Positions 24,731 to 32,503 are shown, counted from the stretch's first letter. The stretch: 64,000 bases of DNA from Stenotrophomonas hibiscicola ATCC 19867 (GCF_000382065.1 NZ_KB907498.1:440714-504713); one strand, 5' to 3'. Notes: generated by a model not told the origin, from the sequence alone. Made by a program: numbers and translations.

Positions 24731-24986
24731 CATCCACGCATGGCGTGGATCTACCGTGTCGACCAAGGTCGACACCCAGAGCGGGATGCCGTTCCGGCAG
24801 GCCGCGGGGAACTGTCGAAGGCGGGGTGGGTCCGGTGGCAGGGGCGTGAGCGCCATGGATGGCGCGACCGAGCTACAGGGACGTGCTTGCAGCGCCCCCT
24901 GCCACCGGCCCCACCCCGCCCTCCCGCAGGAAGCCTGCTGTTGCTGTTGCCTCTGCGGGTGCAGGGCGCAGCCCTGCCCAACCCTC
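24731..24986. repeat. Composite palindromic element, left copy (inverted with respect to 27014-27273)
   Basis: About 256 bases made of modules. In order they are a SMAG hairpin (CATCCACGC...GATCTAC, 24731-24754), a second hairpin (GTGTCGACC/GGTCGACAC, 24756-24775) and a GCGGGGAACTGTCGAAGG block. A long inverted repeat follows (GGGGTGGGTCCGGTGGCAGG against CCTGCCACCGGCCCCACCCC) with a small GCGCCATGGATGGCGC hairpin inside. Last comes a TTGCCTCTGCGGGTGC block ending ACCCTC. The same modules in the same order occur in reverse at 27014-27273. It fills most of the 444-base gap 24603-25046, which holds no gene. Confidence 0.85.
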
Positions 24987-25034
24987 TTCAGCATCCATGT
25001 CCGAATGTGGCGAGTATCTCCAGCCGCACACGCC

Positions 25035-25040
25035 TAGACT
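25035..25040 (+). promoter_or_regulatory. -10 hexamer TAGACT of a probable leaderless promoter
   Basis: TAGACT ends 6 bases before the ATG of the Ada-AlkA gene, and no ribosome site is visible between. Transcription would start at or next to the start codon. No AAAGCGCA Ada box is visible in the 60 bases between the composite repeat and the gene. Confidence 0.4.
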
Positions 25041-25046
25041 GGCGCC

Positions 25047-26525
25047 ATGGATACCGCCCTCGCCCTCGACACCGCCGCCTGCGACCGTGCCCGCCTGGCC
25101 CGCGACGCGCGCTTCGACGGCGTGTTCTTCACCGCCGTGCGCAGCACCGGCATCTACTGCCGCCCGGTGTGCCCGGCACCGCCACCGAAGCCGCGCAACA
25201 TCACCTACTACCCCACCGCCGCTGCGGCCGCAGCTGCCGGCTACCGCCCGTGCCTGCGCTGCCGTCCTGAACTGGCACCGCAGGCCCAGCAGGCATTGGC
25301 CGGGCAGACCGTGCAGCGCGCACTCGCCCTGATCCATGGCGGCTTCCTTCAGGAGCAGCCCGTCGCGGACCTCGCGCAGAAGATCGGCCTGAGCGCGCGC
25401 CAGCTGCAGCGCCTGTTCGTTGAACACCTGGGCGCGACGCCGGCGCAGATCCACGCCACCCATCGCCTGCTGCTGGCCAAGCAACTGCTGACCGAGACCA
25501 CGCTGCCGGTGACCGACGTTGCGCTGGCCGCCGGCTACAACAGCCTGCGCCGCTTCAACACCGCCTTCCTGCAGGGTTGCGGCATGGCACCGACGGCGCT
25601 GCGTCGCCAGCACCAGCCGCTGGCCGCCGATGACGGCGGCCTGGTGCTGCGCCTGGTGTATCGCCCGCCGCTGGACTTCCCGCGCATGTTGGCCTTCCTG
25701 CGCAAACGCAGCCTGCCTGGCATCGAACTGATCGGCGAAGACAGCTACCAGCGTGTGCTGGGCACGCCCGAACGCCCCACCCTGCTGCGGGTCACCGCCG
25801 ACCCGAAGCGCCCGGAGTTGCGCCTGCAGCTGGGCGCGGTCGATCCGCGTCTGATTCCGGACATCGTGCGCCGCGTGCGCCGCGTATTCGATCTGGACGC
25901 GGACCTGCAGCAGGTGCACGCCGCGCTGAGCGAAGAACCCTTGCTGGCGCGCGGTATCGCCGAACGCCCCGGGCTGCGCGTACCCGGCGGCTGGGATGGC
26001 TTCGAGGTGGGCGTACGCGCCGTGCTCGGACAGCAGGTCAGTGTGGCCGCAGCCACCACCTTCGCGCGGCGCCTGGTCGACGCCTATGGCGCGCACCTAC
26101 CGGGCATGCCATCGGAATTCGATCGCCAGTTCCCGGCGCCCGAGGTGCTGGCCGAAGCGCCCCTGGAATCGATCGGCCTGCCGCGCAGCCGCGCCGCCAC
26201 CGTGCGTGCGCTGGCGGCCGCCTGCGCCAGCGGCCAGCTCGACTTCGCGCCCGGGCAGGCATTGGAGGAATTCGTTGCGCGCTGCGTCGCGCTGCCCGGC
26301 ATCGGCCCGTGGACGGCGCAGTACATCGCCCTGCGCGGGCTCGGCCAGCCCGATGCGTTCCCGGCCGGCGATCTTGTACTGCAGCAGGTGCTCGGCCACG
26401 CGCAGGGCCAGCGCCTGAGCGAACGTGCAACCGAAGCGCGCTCGCAACCGTGGCGGCCGTGGCGCGCCTACGCGGTGCTGCACCTGTGGCACCTGTCCGG
26501 CACGTTCGTTGGAGAACCGACATGA
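25047..26525 (+). CDS. Ada-sensor/AraC-HTH/AlkA fusion: DNA-3-methyladenine glycosylase II
   Basis: A 492-residue fusion protein. Residues 1-80 are the Ada zinc domain with C38, C42, C69 and C72, at the same positions as in E. coli Ada; C38 is the methylphosphotriester acceptor. Residues 85-175 are an AraC-type helix-turn-helix (VADLAQKIGLSARQLQRLF; GYNSLRRFNTAF). Residues 190-490 are AlkA-like, with the helix-hairpin-helix LPGIGPWTAQYIALRG and catalytic Asp442 in PAGDLVL. It should sense alkyl damage and excise alkylated bases. The O6-methyltransferase domain of Ada is absent and is supplied by ogt, which overlaps by 4 bases (ATGA). Confidence 0.93.
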   Translation: MDTALALDTAACDRARLARDARFDGVFFTAVRSTGIYCRPVCPAPPPKPRNITYYPTAAAAAAAGYRPCLRCRPELAPQAQQALAGQTVQRALALIHGGFLQEQPVADLAQKIGLSARQLQRLFVEHLGATPAQIHATHRLLLAKQLLTETTLPVTDVALAAGYNSLRRFNTAFLQGCGMAPTALRRQHQPLAADDGGLVLRLVYRPPLDFPRMLAFLRKRSLPGIELIGEDSYQRVLGTPERPTLLRVTADPKRPELRLQLGAVDPRLIPDIVRRVRRVFDLDADLQQVHAALSEEPLLARGIAERPGLRVPGGWDGFEVGVRAVLGQQVSVAAATTFARRLVDAYGAHLPGMPSEFDRQFPAPEVLAEAPLESIGLPRSRAATVRALAAACASGQLDFAPGQALEEFVARCVALPGIGPWTAQYIALRGLGQPDAFPAGDLVLQQVLGHAQGQRLSERATEARSQPWRPWRAYAVLHLWHLSGTFVGEPT

Positions 26526-27013
26526 CCCTGTTGTTCGACCGTTTCGACAGCCCGATCGGCGTGTTGACCATCGCCGGTGACGAACGTGGCCTGTCACATG
26601 TGCTTTTCCCCGAGAACCGCCATCCGGCACGCGGGCGCGATGACTGGCACTACGCACCGGATGCGCTGCCGGAAGCGCGCGAGCAACTGCTGCAGTTCCT
26701 GCACGGCGAACGCAGCAGCTTCGACCTTGTGCTGGCACCACGCGGCACGCCGTTCCAGCTGCGTGTGTGGCAGGCGCTGGCGTTGATTCCGTTCGGCCAG
26801 ACCTGGAGCTACCTGCAGCTGGCGCAGCACCTGGGCCAACCCAGCGCGACCCGTGCGGTCGGTGCAGCCAACGGGCGCAACCCGCTGCCGATCATCCTGC
26901 CCTGCCACCGCGTGATCGGCAGCAACGGCGCACTGACCGGTTTCGGCGGCGGCCTGGAAATCAAGGCGGCGCTGCTGCGGCTGGAACAACGCCAGGCCCC
27001 GCTGTTCGCCTGA
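26522..27013 (+). CDS. ogt: Methylated-DNA--protein-cysteine S-methyltransferase
   Basis: A 163-residue enzyme that transfers methyl groups from O6-methylguanine to its own cysteine. The acceptor motif is ILPCHRVIG with Cys128, preceded by the helix-turn-helix region TPFQLRVWQALALIPFGQTWSY and AVGAANGRNP, and followed by GFGGGLEIKAALLRLE. The length matches Ogt-type single-domain enzymes. Its ATG lies inside the stop codon of the Ada-AlkA gene, so the two are cotranscribed and translationally coupled. The right-hand composite repeat starts at the base after its stop codon. Confidence 0.93.
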   Translation: MTLLFDRFDSPIGVLTIAGDERGLSHVLFPENRHPARGRDDWHYAPDALPEAREQLLQFLHGERSSFDLVLAPRGTPFQLRVWQALALIPFGQTWSYLQLAQHLGQPSATRAVGAANGRNPLPIILPCHRVIGSNGALTGFGGGLEIKAALLRLEQRQAPLFA

Positions 27014-27273
27014 GAGGGCTGGCCGGGCTGCGCCCGGCACCCGCAGAGGCAACCGCAAGGTCAAGAGCCAATACAGCTCCGATTTTCTACGCGTTGGGTG
27101 GGGCGGTATGGGTGGGCAGGACACGCCGTAAACCCATCCATGGGGGCTCGTTGGCGCCATCCATGGCGCCAACGGTCCTGCCCACCCACACCGCCCCACC
27201 TTCGACAGATTCCCGCGGCGGTGGGTAGGTGTCGACCTTGGTCGACGCGGTAGATCCACGCCATGCGTGGATG
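27014..27273. repeat. Composite palindromic element, right copy
   Basis: About 260 bases that, read on the minus strand, repeat the module order of 24731-24986. The order is SMAG (27250-27273), the GTCGACC/GGTCGAC hairpin, CGCGGGAATCTGTCGAAGG, and a long inverted repeat (GGGGCGGTGTGGGTGGGCAGG / CCTGCCCACCCATACCGCCC). Inside the long repeat is a GGCGCCATGGATGGCGCC hairpin, and the order closes with TTGCCTCTGCGGGTGCCGGG. The block abuts the ogt stop codon. The rest of the 409-base gap to 27423 holds no gene; a run of AAAGCCCCC/GGGGGC repeats at about 27300-27330 may be a terminator-like hairpin. Confidence 0.85.
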
Positions 27274-27422
27274 GAAGCGTCTGTAAACTGTCTGGAGAAA
27301 AGCCCCCTTCTTGTTGAAGGGGGCGCGCCGACAGGCGCGGGGATAAGGAAAAATGCGCGGACACGGCGCGCAATAGTGCGCCGTGTCTTGGGCGCGTCAT
27401 TACCTCGCACTATCATGCGCGG

Positions 27423-28673
27423 ATGACTTCCGTACGCCTGACCTGCGCGCTGGCGCTGCTGCTGCCATTGGCCGCCTGCACCACCGCGCCCGCCCCTTCC
27501 GCCTCCGTTCCCACACCCGTCGCTGCGGCTGCGCCGCCCAAGCTGCTGCTGATCTCCATCGATGGCCTGCGTGCCGACGCGCTGGACCGCGGCCTGACCC
27601 CGAACCTGCAGCGACTGATCGACGGCGGCGTGCGTGCACGCTGGATGACGCCGTCCTATCCGTCGCTGACCTTCCCCAACCACTACACCATCGTCACCGG
27701 CCTGCGTCCGGACCACCACGGCATCGTCAACAACAGCATGGACGATGCAACCCTGGGCCGTTTCGAACTGAGCAACCGCGACGCGGTCACCACCAGCGGC
27801 TGGTGGGGTGGCGAACCGATCTGGGTCAGTGCCGAGAACGCTGGCGTACGTTCGGCCACCACGGCGTGGCCGGGCAGTGAGTCTGAAATCCGCGGCGTGC
27901 GCCCCAGCAAGTGGCGCGTGTACGACGGCAAGCAACCGCTGGAACAGCGGGCCGGCATCGTGCTCGACTGGCTGGCGCAGACCGATGCTGATGCACCGCG
28001 CCTCACCACGCTGTACATGGAACACGTGGACAAGGCCGGCCACAACTACGGCCCCGAGTCGAAGCAGTATGCCGACGCCATCGTGCGCGCCGACCAGATC
28101 GTCGGCCAGGTGCTCGATGGGCTGCAGCAGCGCGGCCTGGCCGCGACCACCAACGTGATCGTGGTCTCTGACCATGGCATGGCCAGCGTGCCGGTCGGCC
28201 AGGTGATCTCCACCGAGTCGATGGCCGACCCGGCCATCGCGCGCAATGTCAGCCAGGGCCAGTCGGTGGGTTTTGCGCCGGTCGCCGGCCGCGAAGCGGA
28301 AGCCGAACGCGCCCTGCTCGGACGCCACGGGCACTATCAGTGCTGGAAGAAGGAGAACCTGCCGGCACGCTGGCACTACGGCACGCATCCGCGGGTTCCG
28401 GCCATCGTCTGTGTCATGGATGAAGGCTGGGATGCCCTGCACCAGGAGAAGATCGCCAAGCGCGACCATCAGGATCGCGGCTCGCATGGCTACGACAATG
28501 CCCTGCCCTCCATGCGAGCCGTGTTCGTGGCCAGCGGCCCGTCATTCCGACAGGGTTTGGTGATCGATGGCTTCGACAATGTCGACGTCTACCCGCTGCT
28601 GGCGCACCTGCTGCAGGTGCCGGCCGCGCCGAACGACGGAAATCCGGAAACGCTGAAGAAGACCCTGCGCTGA
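27423..28673 (+). CDS. Nucleotide pyrophosphatase/phosphodiesterase (NPP family) lipoprotein
   Basis: A 416-residue alkaline-phosphatase-superfamily enzyme. It has a lipoprotein signal (LLLPLAAC), then LLLISIDGLRADALDRG with the first metal Asp, and PSYPSLTFPNHYTIVTGLRP with the Thr nucleophile near residue 83. Metal ligands follow in MEHVDKAGHNYGP, VVSDHGM and GSHGYDN. This is the family of Xanthomonas NPP, which hydrolyses nucleotide phosphodiesters. It would act in the periplasm or at the outer membrane on extracellular nucleotides. It is monocistronic, ending at a SMAG dimer and a bidirectional terminator. Confidence 0.92.
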   Translation: MTSVRLTCALALLLPLAACTTAPAPSASVPTPVAAAAPPKLLLISIDGLRADALDRGLTPNLQRLIDGGVRARWMTPSYPSLTFPNHYTIVTGLRPDHHGIVNNSMDDATLGRFELSNRDAVTTSGWWGGEPIWVSAENAGVRSATTAWPGSESEIRGVRPSKWRVYDGKQPLEQRAGIVLDWLAQTDADAPRLTTLYMEHVDKAGHNYGPESKQYADAIVRADQIVGQVLDGLQQRGLAATTNVIVVSDHGMASVPVGQVISTESMADPAIARNVSQGQSVGFAPVAGREAEAERALLGRHGHYQCWKKENLPARWHYGTHPRVPAIVCVMDEGWDALHQEKIAKRDHQDRGSHGYDNALPSMRAVFVASGPSFRQGLVIDGFDNVDVYPLLAHLLQVPAAPNDGNPETLKKTLR

Positions 28674-28680
28674 TCCGATT

Positions 28681-28734
28681 GTAGAGCCGAGCCCACGCTC
28701 GGCTGCATTGCGCCGAGCATGGGCTCGGCTCTAC
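28681..28734. repeat. SMAG dimer (GTAGAGCCGAGCCCACG)
   Basis: A 54-bp palindrome of two inverted units, GTAGAGCCGAGCC...GGCTGC and GCCGAGCATGGGCTCGGCTCTAC, 7 bases after the NPP stop codon. Confidence 0.9.
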
Positions 28735-28746
28735 AAGAACGTGCAT

Positions 28747-28780
28747 AAAAAAAACGCGGCGCCAGGCGCCGCGTTTTTCT
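28747..28780. terminator. Bidirectional intrinsic terminator between NPP and bTHX genes
   Basis: Perfect hairpin ACGCGGCGCC-A-GGCGCCGCGT with a run of eight A on the left and five T on the right. It serves the convergent genes on both strands. Confidence 0.93.
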
Positions 28781-28802
28781 TTGGACCGGTCGGTCGGCCG
28801 GA

Positions 28803-28982
28803 TCAGGCCTTGGCGACGGCCTTCTTCGCCACAGCCTTCTTCGCCGGAGCCTTGGCCACGGTCTTCTTGGCAACCGGGGCGGCGGCGCCTACGGCGACCT
28901 TGCTCGCGGTGTGCGAACGGGCGTTGCCGTAGCTGGCGTTGTAGCGCTTGCCCTTGGCGGTCTTGCGGTCACCCTTACCCAT
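28803..28982 (-). CDS. 30S ribosomal protein bTHX with extended Lys/Ala tail
   Basis: A 59-residue basic protein starting MGKGDRKTAKGKRYNASYGN. The first ~25 residues match bTHX (Thx), the small 30S-head protein first described in Thermus, in which MGKGD-KT-KGK---SYG is the conserved core. Unlike Thermus Thx, the chain continues with about 30 residues of Ala/Lys/Val/Pro repeats (AAPVAKKT, APAKKA, VAKKA) reminiscent of histone-H1-like tails. ATG 28982 is preceded on the minus strand by a GAGG ribosome site. The gene is closed by the terminator at 28747-28780. Confidence 0.88.
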   Translation of the reverse strand: MGKGDRKTAKGKRYNASYGNARSHTASKVAVGAAAPVAKKTVAKAPAKKAVAKKAVAKA

Positions 28983-29092
28983 GTCTTCAACTCCTCAAGT
29001 GTGAAATCTGGTTACCCCGTACTGACACGGGTTCGGCGGGGCCGCCTTGCTGGGCGCCCCCGCGCACGATCGAAAATCCTACCATGGAGCGC

Positions 29093-29506
29093 CTAGTGCG
29101 CGCAGCTGGCGTCGTGCACGTGACCGTGGTTGAGGCGCAGGTTGACCAGATGGGCCACACCCACCAGCAGGCCGCCGACGGTCATCACCACCGCGTGCGG
29201 CACCGCATTGTGGTGCAACGGGTCGTACAGCACGCCGGCCCACAACGCCACCAGGCCGGGAATCAGGAAGCCCAGCGCGCGCAGCGCGCCGTGGCGGCGG
29301 TAGCCCCATACCAGGCTGAACAGCCCGAGCAGGGTCACGAACACCACCAGCGCCTGCTCCACGCCATCGCCCAGCCAGAACGACAGGCCCAGCGAAGGCG
29401 CCGCCGCCAGCAGTACGGGAATCACCGCGCAGTGCACCGCGCACAGCATCGAACCGGTAGCGCCGAAACGGTCGAGCAGATGGCGCAGGCGTGAGGACAG
29501 GGACAT
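29093..29506 (-). CDS. MerC-domain membrane protein
   Basis: A 137-residue inner-membrane protein with four predicted helices and the MerC-type CAVHC motif in helix 1 (GSMLCAVHCAVIPVLLAA). The C-terminus is His-rich (NHGHVHDASCAH), suggesting metal binding. MerC proteins move mercury, but relatives also occur in zinc regulons. Its divergent neighbour is a ZnuD-like receptor, with a candidate Zur operator in the shared gap, so zinc handling is more likely than mercury here. ATG 29506 lies inside the conserved region. An upstream in-frame ATG (29552) would overlap the operator and is less likely. Confidence 0.82.
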   Translation of the reverse strand: MSLSSRLRHLLDRFGATGSMLCAVHCAVIPVLLAAAPSLGLSFWLGDGVEQALVVFVTLLGLFSLVWGYRRHGALRALGFLIPGLVALWAGVLYDPLHHNAVPHAVVMTVGGLLVGVAHLVNLRLNHGHVHDASCAH

Positions 29507-29530
29507 GACTTCCAGCAGGGTCGGCGAATC

Positions 29531-29552
29531 GTTATGGAATAATATAACATCC
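29531..29552. promoter_or_regulatory. Candidate Zur operator
   Basis: The AT-rich island GTTATGGAATAATATAACAT stands out in this GC-rich gap. It contains GTTAT...ATAAC arms, and GGAATAATATAACAT matches the gammaproteobacterial Zur box (GTTATAATATAACAT) at 13 of 15 positions. It is placed to control both the MerC-like gene and the ZnuD-like receptor gene. A zur gene is in the same window at 36141. Confidence 0.6.
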
Positions 29553-29642
29553 ATCCCCGAACCGCACGGTTTCCCCTCCCCCTCTCCCATCGGCGGGATT
29601 CGTGCGCCCTGCGATTGATACATTGTAACAAAGGACCGATCC

Positions 29643-31850
29643 ATGCCTGCCCACACCCCACGGCTCAAGCCGCATTCCCTGGCCCTGGCCCTCGCCGCCC
29701 TGCTTCCGACCGTTGCCTTCGCCGCCAGCGAAGACGATTCCCATCGTGACCGCCACCTGACTGAACTGTCGTCGGTGCAGGTCACCGCGTCGCCACTGCA
29801 GGGCGATGCCGAATCGCTGGCCCGCCCGGTGGAGGTTCTGGCCGGTGACCGCCTGGACGAGCAGAAGGCCGGCACCCTCGGCGATACCGTGGCCAAGCTG
29901 CCCGGCGTACAGAGCACCTTCTTCGGGCCCGGCGTCGGCCGCCCGATCATCCGCGGCCAGGAAGGCCCGCGTGTGGCCGTGCTGTCCAACGGCATGGGCA
30001 ACATGGATGCCTCTACCGTCAGTGCCGACCACGCCACCAGCATCGAGCCGTTCCTGGCCGACCAGATCGAAGTGCTGAAGGGCCCGGCCACGCTGCTGTT
30101 CGGCAGCGGTGCCATCGGTGGTGCGGTCAACGTGGTCGATGGCCGCATCGCACGGGAGCTGCCGGAGCGGCCGCTCAGCGGCCGCGCCGAACTGCGCGGC
30201 AATTCGGTGAACAACGAGCGCAGCGGCATGTTCCGCCTCGATGGCGTCAGCGGCAATGTCGTGCTTCATGTGGACGGCCTGGTGCGCAATGGCGACGACT
30301 ACCGTATCCCTGGCTACGCGGTGATCGACAGCCTGGAAGACCACCATGACGACCACGACCATGACCACGCGGGCGAGGAAGGCGAAGAGCCGCGTCGCGG
30401 CCGCCTCGACAACAGCTCGATCCGCACCCGCGCCGGTGGCGTCGGTGCGACCTGGCTGGGCGAAGGCGGCTACTTCGGCGTGTCGGCCAGCACCTACCGC
30501 ACCAACTACGGCATTCCCAACGGCGCACACGTGCACGCCGATGGCGACGATCACGGCCATGACCACGGCCACGACCATGGCGACGAAGAGGAAGGCGGTG
30601 ACGAGCATGACGTGCGCATCGACATGGTGCAGAACCGCTTCGAGACCAAGGCCGGCATCTATGACCCGGTCTCGTTCCTGAAGAACATCAACGCACGCGT
30701 GGCCTATACCGACTACGAGCACGTGGAGCTGGAGGCCGGCACGCCGTCGACCCGCTTCACCAACCGTGGCATCGAAGCGCGCCTGGAAGCGGTGCAGCAC
30801 CAGATCGGTGGCTGGGACGGTGCCTTCGGCCTGCAGTTCGGCAACAGTGATTTCGGTGCCAAGGGCGAAGAGGCGTTCGTTCCGGATACAGGCACGAAGA
30901 ACATCGGCCTGTTCGTGCTGCAGGAAAAGCAGTTCGGACCGTTGAAGCTGGAACTGGGCGGCCGCCACGACCAGGTCAAGCTGGACCCGACCGGTGATTA
31001 CCGGCGCCGCACGTTCGGCGCCACCAACCTGTCTGCCGCCGGCATCTGGAAGCTCAACGACGCCGTTGACCTGCGTATCGGCGTGGACAGCTCCGAGCGT
31101 GCACCCACCAACGAGGAGCTGTATGCCGCCGGCGCCCACATCGCCACCCGTTCGCTGGAGATCGGCGACGCCAACCTGAAGACCGAGCGCGGCCAGCGCG
31201 TGGAACTGGGTATCCACACTCACAGTGAGCGCCTGGACTTCTCCGCGTCGGTCTACCAGACCAGGTTCAAGGACTTCATCTACCTGGCCGACACCGGTGT
31301 TACCGAAGGCCTGCCGGTCCGCGCCTGGACCCAGCAGGACGCGGTGTTCCGCGGTGCCGAGGCCGAAGCGCTGGTGCACCTGTTCGAGGGTGGCGCCGGT
31401 GACTGGGATCTGCGCCTGTTCGGTGACTACGTGAAGGCCAAGCTGGATGGCAGCGGCAGCCGCAACCTCGACATCGCCGTGCCGCACGGCGACCACAACC
31501 ACAATTACAACGTGGAACTGGCCAACACCGGCTACCTGCCGCGTATTGCCCCGGCCCGCGTCGGCGCCGACCTGCGCTGGTCGAAGGATGGCTGGCGTGC
31601 CTCGGTCGGTGCGGTGCGCTACAGCCGCCAGAAGGATGTCGCCCAGAACGAAGCCCCGAGCGACGGCTACACCTTGGTCGATGCACACCTGGCCTATCGT
31701 TGGGACCGCAACGCCAGCAACAGCTACGAGGTGTTCCTGGATGGCAGCAACCTGACCAACCGCGAAGTGCGTCCGCATACCTCGCTGCTGCGCGACTACT
31801 CGCCACTGCCGGGCCGTGGCGTCGCATTCGGCATCCGCGCGTTCTTCTGA
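29643..31850 (+). CDS. znuD: TonB-dependent zinc receptor (ZnuD-like)
   Basis: A 735-residue outer-membrane receptor. It has a signal peptide (to about residue 28), a TonB-box region (LSSVQVTASPLQ) and a plug (about 50-160, VGRPIIRGQEGPRVAVLSNGMG ... VLKGPATLLFGSGAIGGAVNVVDG). A 22-strand barrel ends in GVAFGIRAFF with a terminal Phe. Two His/Asp/Glu-rich loops (DDHDHDHAGEEGEE near 235-250 and DDHGHDHGHDHGDEEE near 302-317) are the zinc-trapping loops seen in ZnuD. It should take up Zn(II) through TonB. A Zur-type box lies upstream, and it is divergent from the MerC-like gene. Confidence 0.88.
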   Translation: MPAHTPRLKPHSLALALAALLPTVAFAASEDDSHRDRHLTELSSVQVTASPLQGDAESLARPVEVLAGDRLDEQKAGTLGDTVAKLPGVQSTFFGPGVGRPIIRGQEGPRVAVLSNGMGNMDASTVSADHATSIEPFLADQIEVLKGPATLLFGSGAIGGAVNVVDGRIARELPERPLSGRAELRGNSVNNERSGMFRLDGVSGNVVLHVDGLVRNGDDYRIPGYAVIDSLEDHHDDHDHDHAGEEGEEPRRGRLDNSSIRTRAGGVGATWLGEGGYFGVSASTYRTNYGIPNGAHVHADGDDHGHDHGHDHGDEEEGGDEHDVRIDMVQNRFETKAGIYDPVSFLKNINARVAYTDYEHVELEAGTPSTRFTNRGIEARLEAVQHQIGGWDGAFGLQFGNSDFGAKGEEAFVPDTGTKNIGLFVLQEKQFGPLKLELGGRHDQVKLDPTGDYRRRTFGATNLSAAGIWKLNDAVDLRIGVDSSERAPTNEELYAAGAHIATRSLEIGDANLKTERGQRVELGIHTHSERLDFSASVYQTRFKDFIYLADTGVTEGLPVRAWTQQDAVFRGAEAEALVHLFEGGAGDWDLRLFGDYVKAKLDGSGSRNLDIAVPHGDHNHNYNVELANTGYLPRIAPARVGADLRWSKDGWRASVGAVRYSRQKDVAQNEAPSDGYTLVDAHLAYRWDRNASNSYEVFLDGSNLTNREVRPHTSLLRDYSPLPGRGVAFGIRAFF

Positions 31851-31879
31851 TCGGCCTACGCCGTCGAAACATTACCTGA

Positions 31880-31903
31880 GGGGGCCGAAAGGCCCCCTTT
31901 TCT
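31880..31903 (+). terminator. Intrinsic terminator of the znuD-like gene
   Basis: Perfect GGGGGCC-GAAA-GGCCCCC hairpin followed by TTTTCTTT, 29 bases after the receptor stop codon. Confidence 0.93.
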
Positions 31904-32020
31904 TTGTCGCATATGGCATGAACTGGTGGAAGCGGCGCACTACCGACGCATCACCATCTGCTACACGACTAGACTCAGCCCGGTGTCAATCCAATAGACA
32001 AACTGAGCGGAAACATTTGC

Positions 32021-32470
32021 ATGGCCCTGAGTCTCGATGCCGAACTGGAAGAACGCTTCCTTGCAATTGCCAAGCGCGGCAGAACCGCTTGGCTGGCCGG
32101 CGATATTGCGGAGGCAGAGCATTGCTTCCTTGAAAGCTGGGACATGATTCCGGAGCCGAAGTCTGCTTATGACTACGGCCAGATTACATCGTATGGAATA
32201 GCTGTCTTCTATCGCGATACCGCTCAGTTTGAGAAGGCCAGAGCGTGGGCGATGGTCGCCAGAGGCATCTATGGAGAGGGCGAAGGCGCGACCGAGTACA
32301 TGGACGAACTCGCCGCTACCATCCAGTTCGAGTCCGGAGACCTGGATGGGGCCTACACACTATTTGAACCGCAGTACCGGAAGTACGGCCGTCGTGTCTT
32401 TGAGGGCCATAAGAAGGGGTTCATTGATTTCATCAAGAGCAGGAAGAAAACTGGAAAGGTGGATCAGTGA
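32021..32470 (+). CDS. Hypothetical TPR-like protein in an islet of lower GC
   Basis: A 149-residue all-helical protein that I do not recognise. The repeating pattern (KRGRTAWLAGDIAEAEHCFLESWDMIP; SYGIAVFYRDTAQFEKARAWAMVAR; AATIQFESGDLDGAYTLFEPQYRKYG) has the spacing and small/aromatic residues of tetratricopeptide repeats. The gene is visibly poorer in GC than its neighbours. It uses AGA, AGG and GGA codons (GGC AGA ACC, GCC AGA GCG, AGC AGG AAG), which surrounding genes avoid. That indicates recent acquisition. Stand-alone TPR proteins of this size often accompany polymorphic toxins as immunity proteins, but no toxin gene is adjacent. It is flanked by the znuD terminator and a SMAG repeat. 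Confidence 0.72.
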   Translation: MALSLDAELEERFLAIAKRGRTAWLAGDIAEAEHCFLESWDMIPEPKSAYDYGQITSYGIAVFYRDTAQFEKARAWAMVARGIYGEGEGATEYMDELAATIQFESGDLDGAYTLFEPQYRKYGRRVFEGHKKGFIDFIKSRKKTGKVDQ

Positions 32471-32503
32471 GCCGCTAGCCAGCTCCCATCCGTTCCAGAT
32501 ACT

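Noticed and set aside
24821..24925. Small open frame starting ATGGATGGCGC in the composite repeat
   Set aside because: The ATG is part of a GCGCCATGGATGGCGC hairpin, and the reading frame is not conserved between the two composite copies.
28587..28783. Open frame on the minus strand through the SMAG dimer and terminator upstream of the NPP end
   Set aside because: It translates repeat and terminator sequence only; the real gene on this strand is bTHX at 28803-28982.
30340..30620. GACCACGAC/CATGACCAC repeats as a DNA repeat or CRISPR-like array
   Set aside because: They encode the His/Asp-rich loops of the ZnuD-like receptor and are not regularly spaced with unique spacers.
29532..31778. A 748-codon open frame antisense to the znuD-like receptor
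   Set aside because: It has valine-rich translation without domains and overlaps the operator. The sense gene is well supported.
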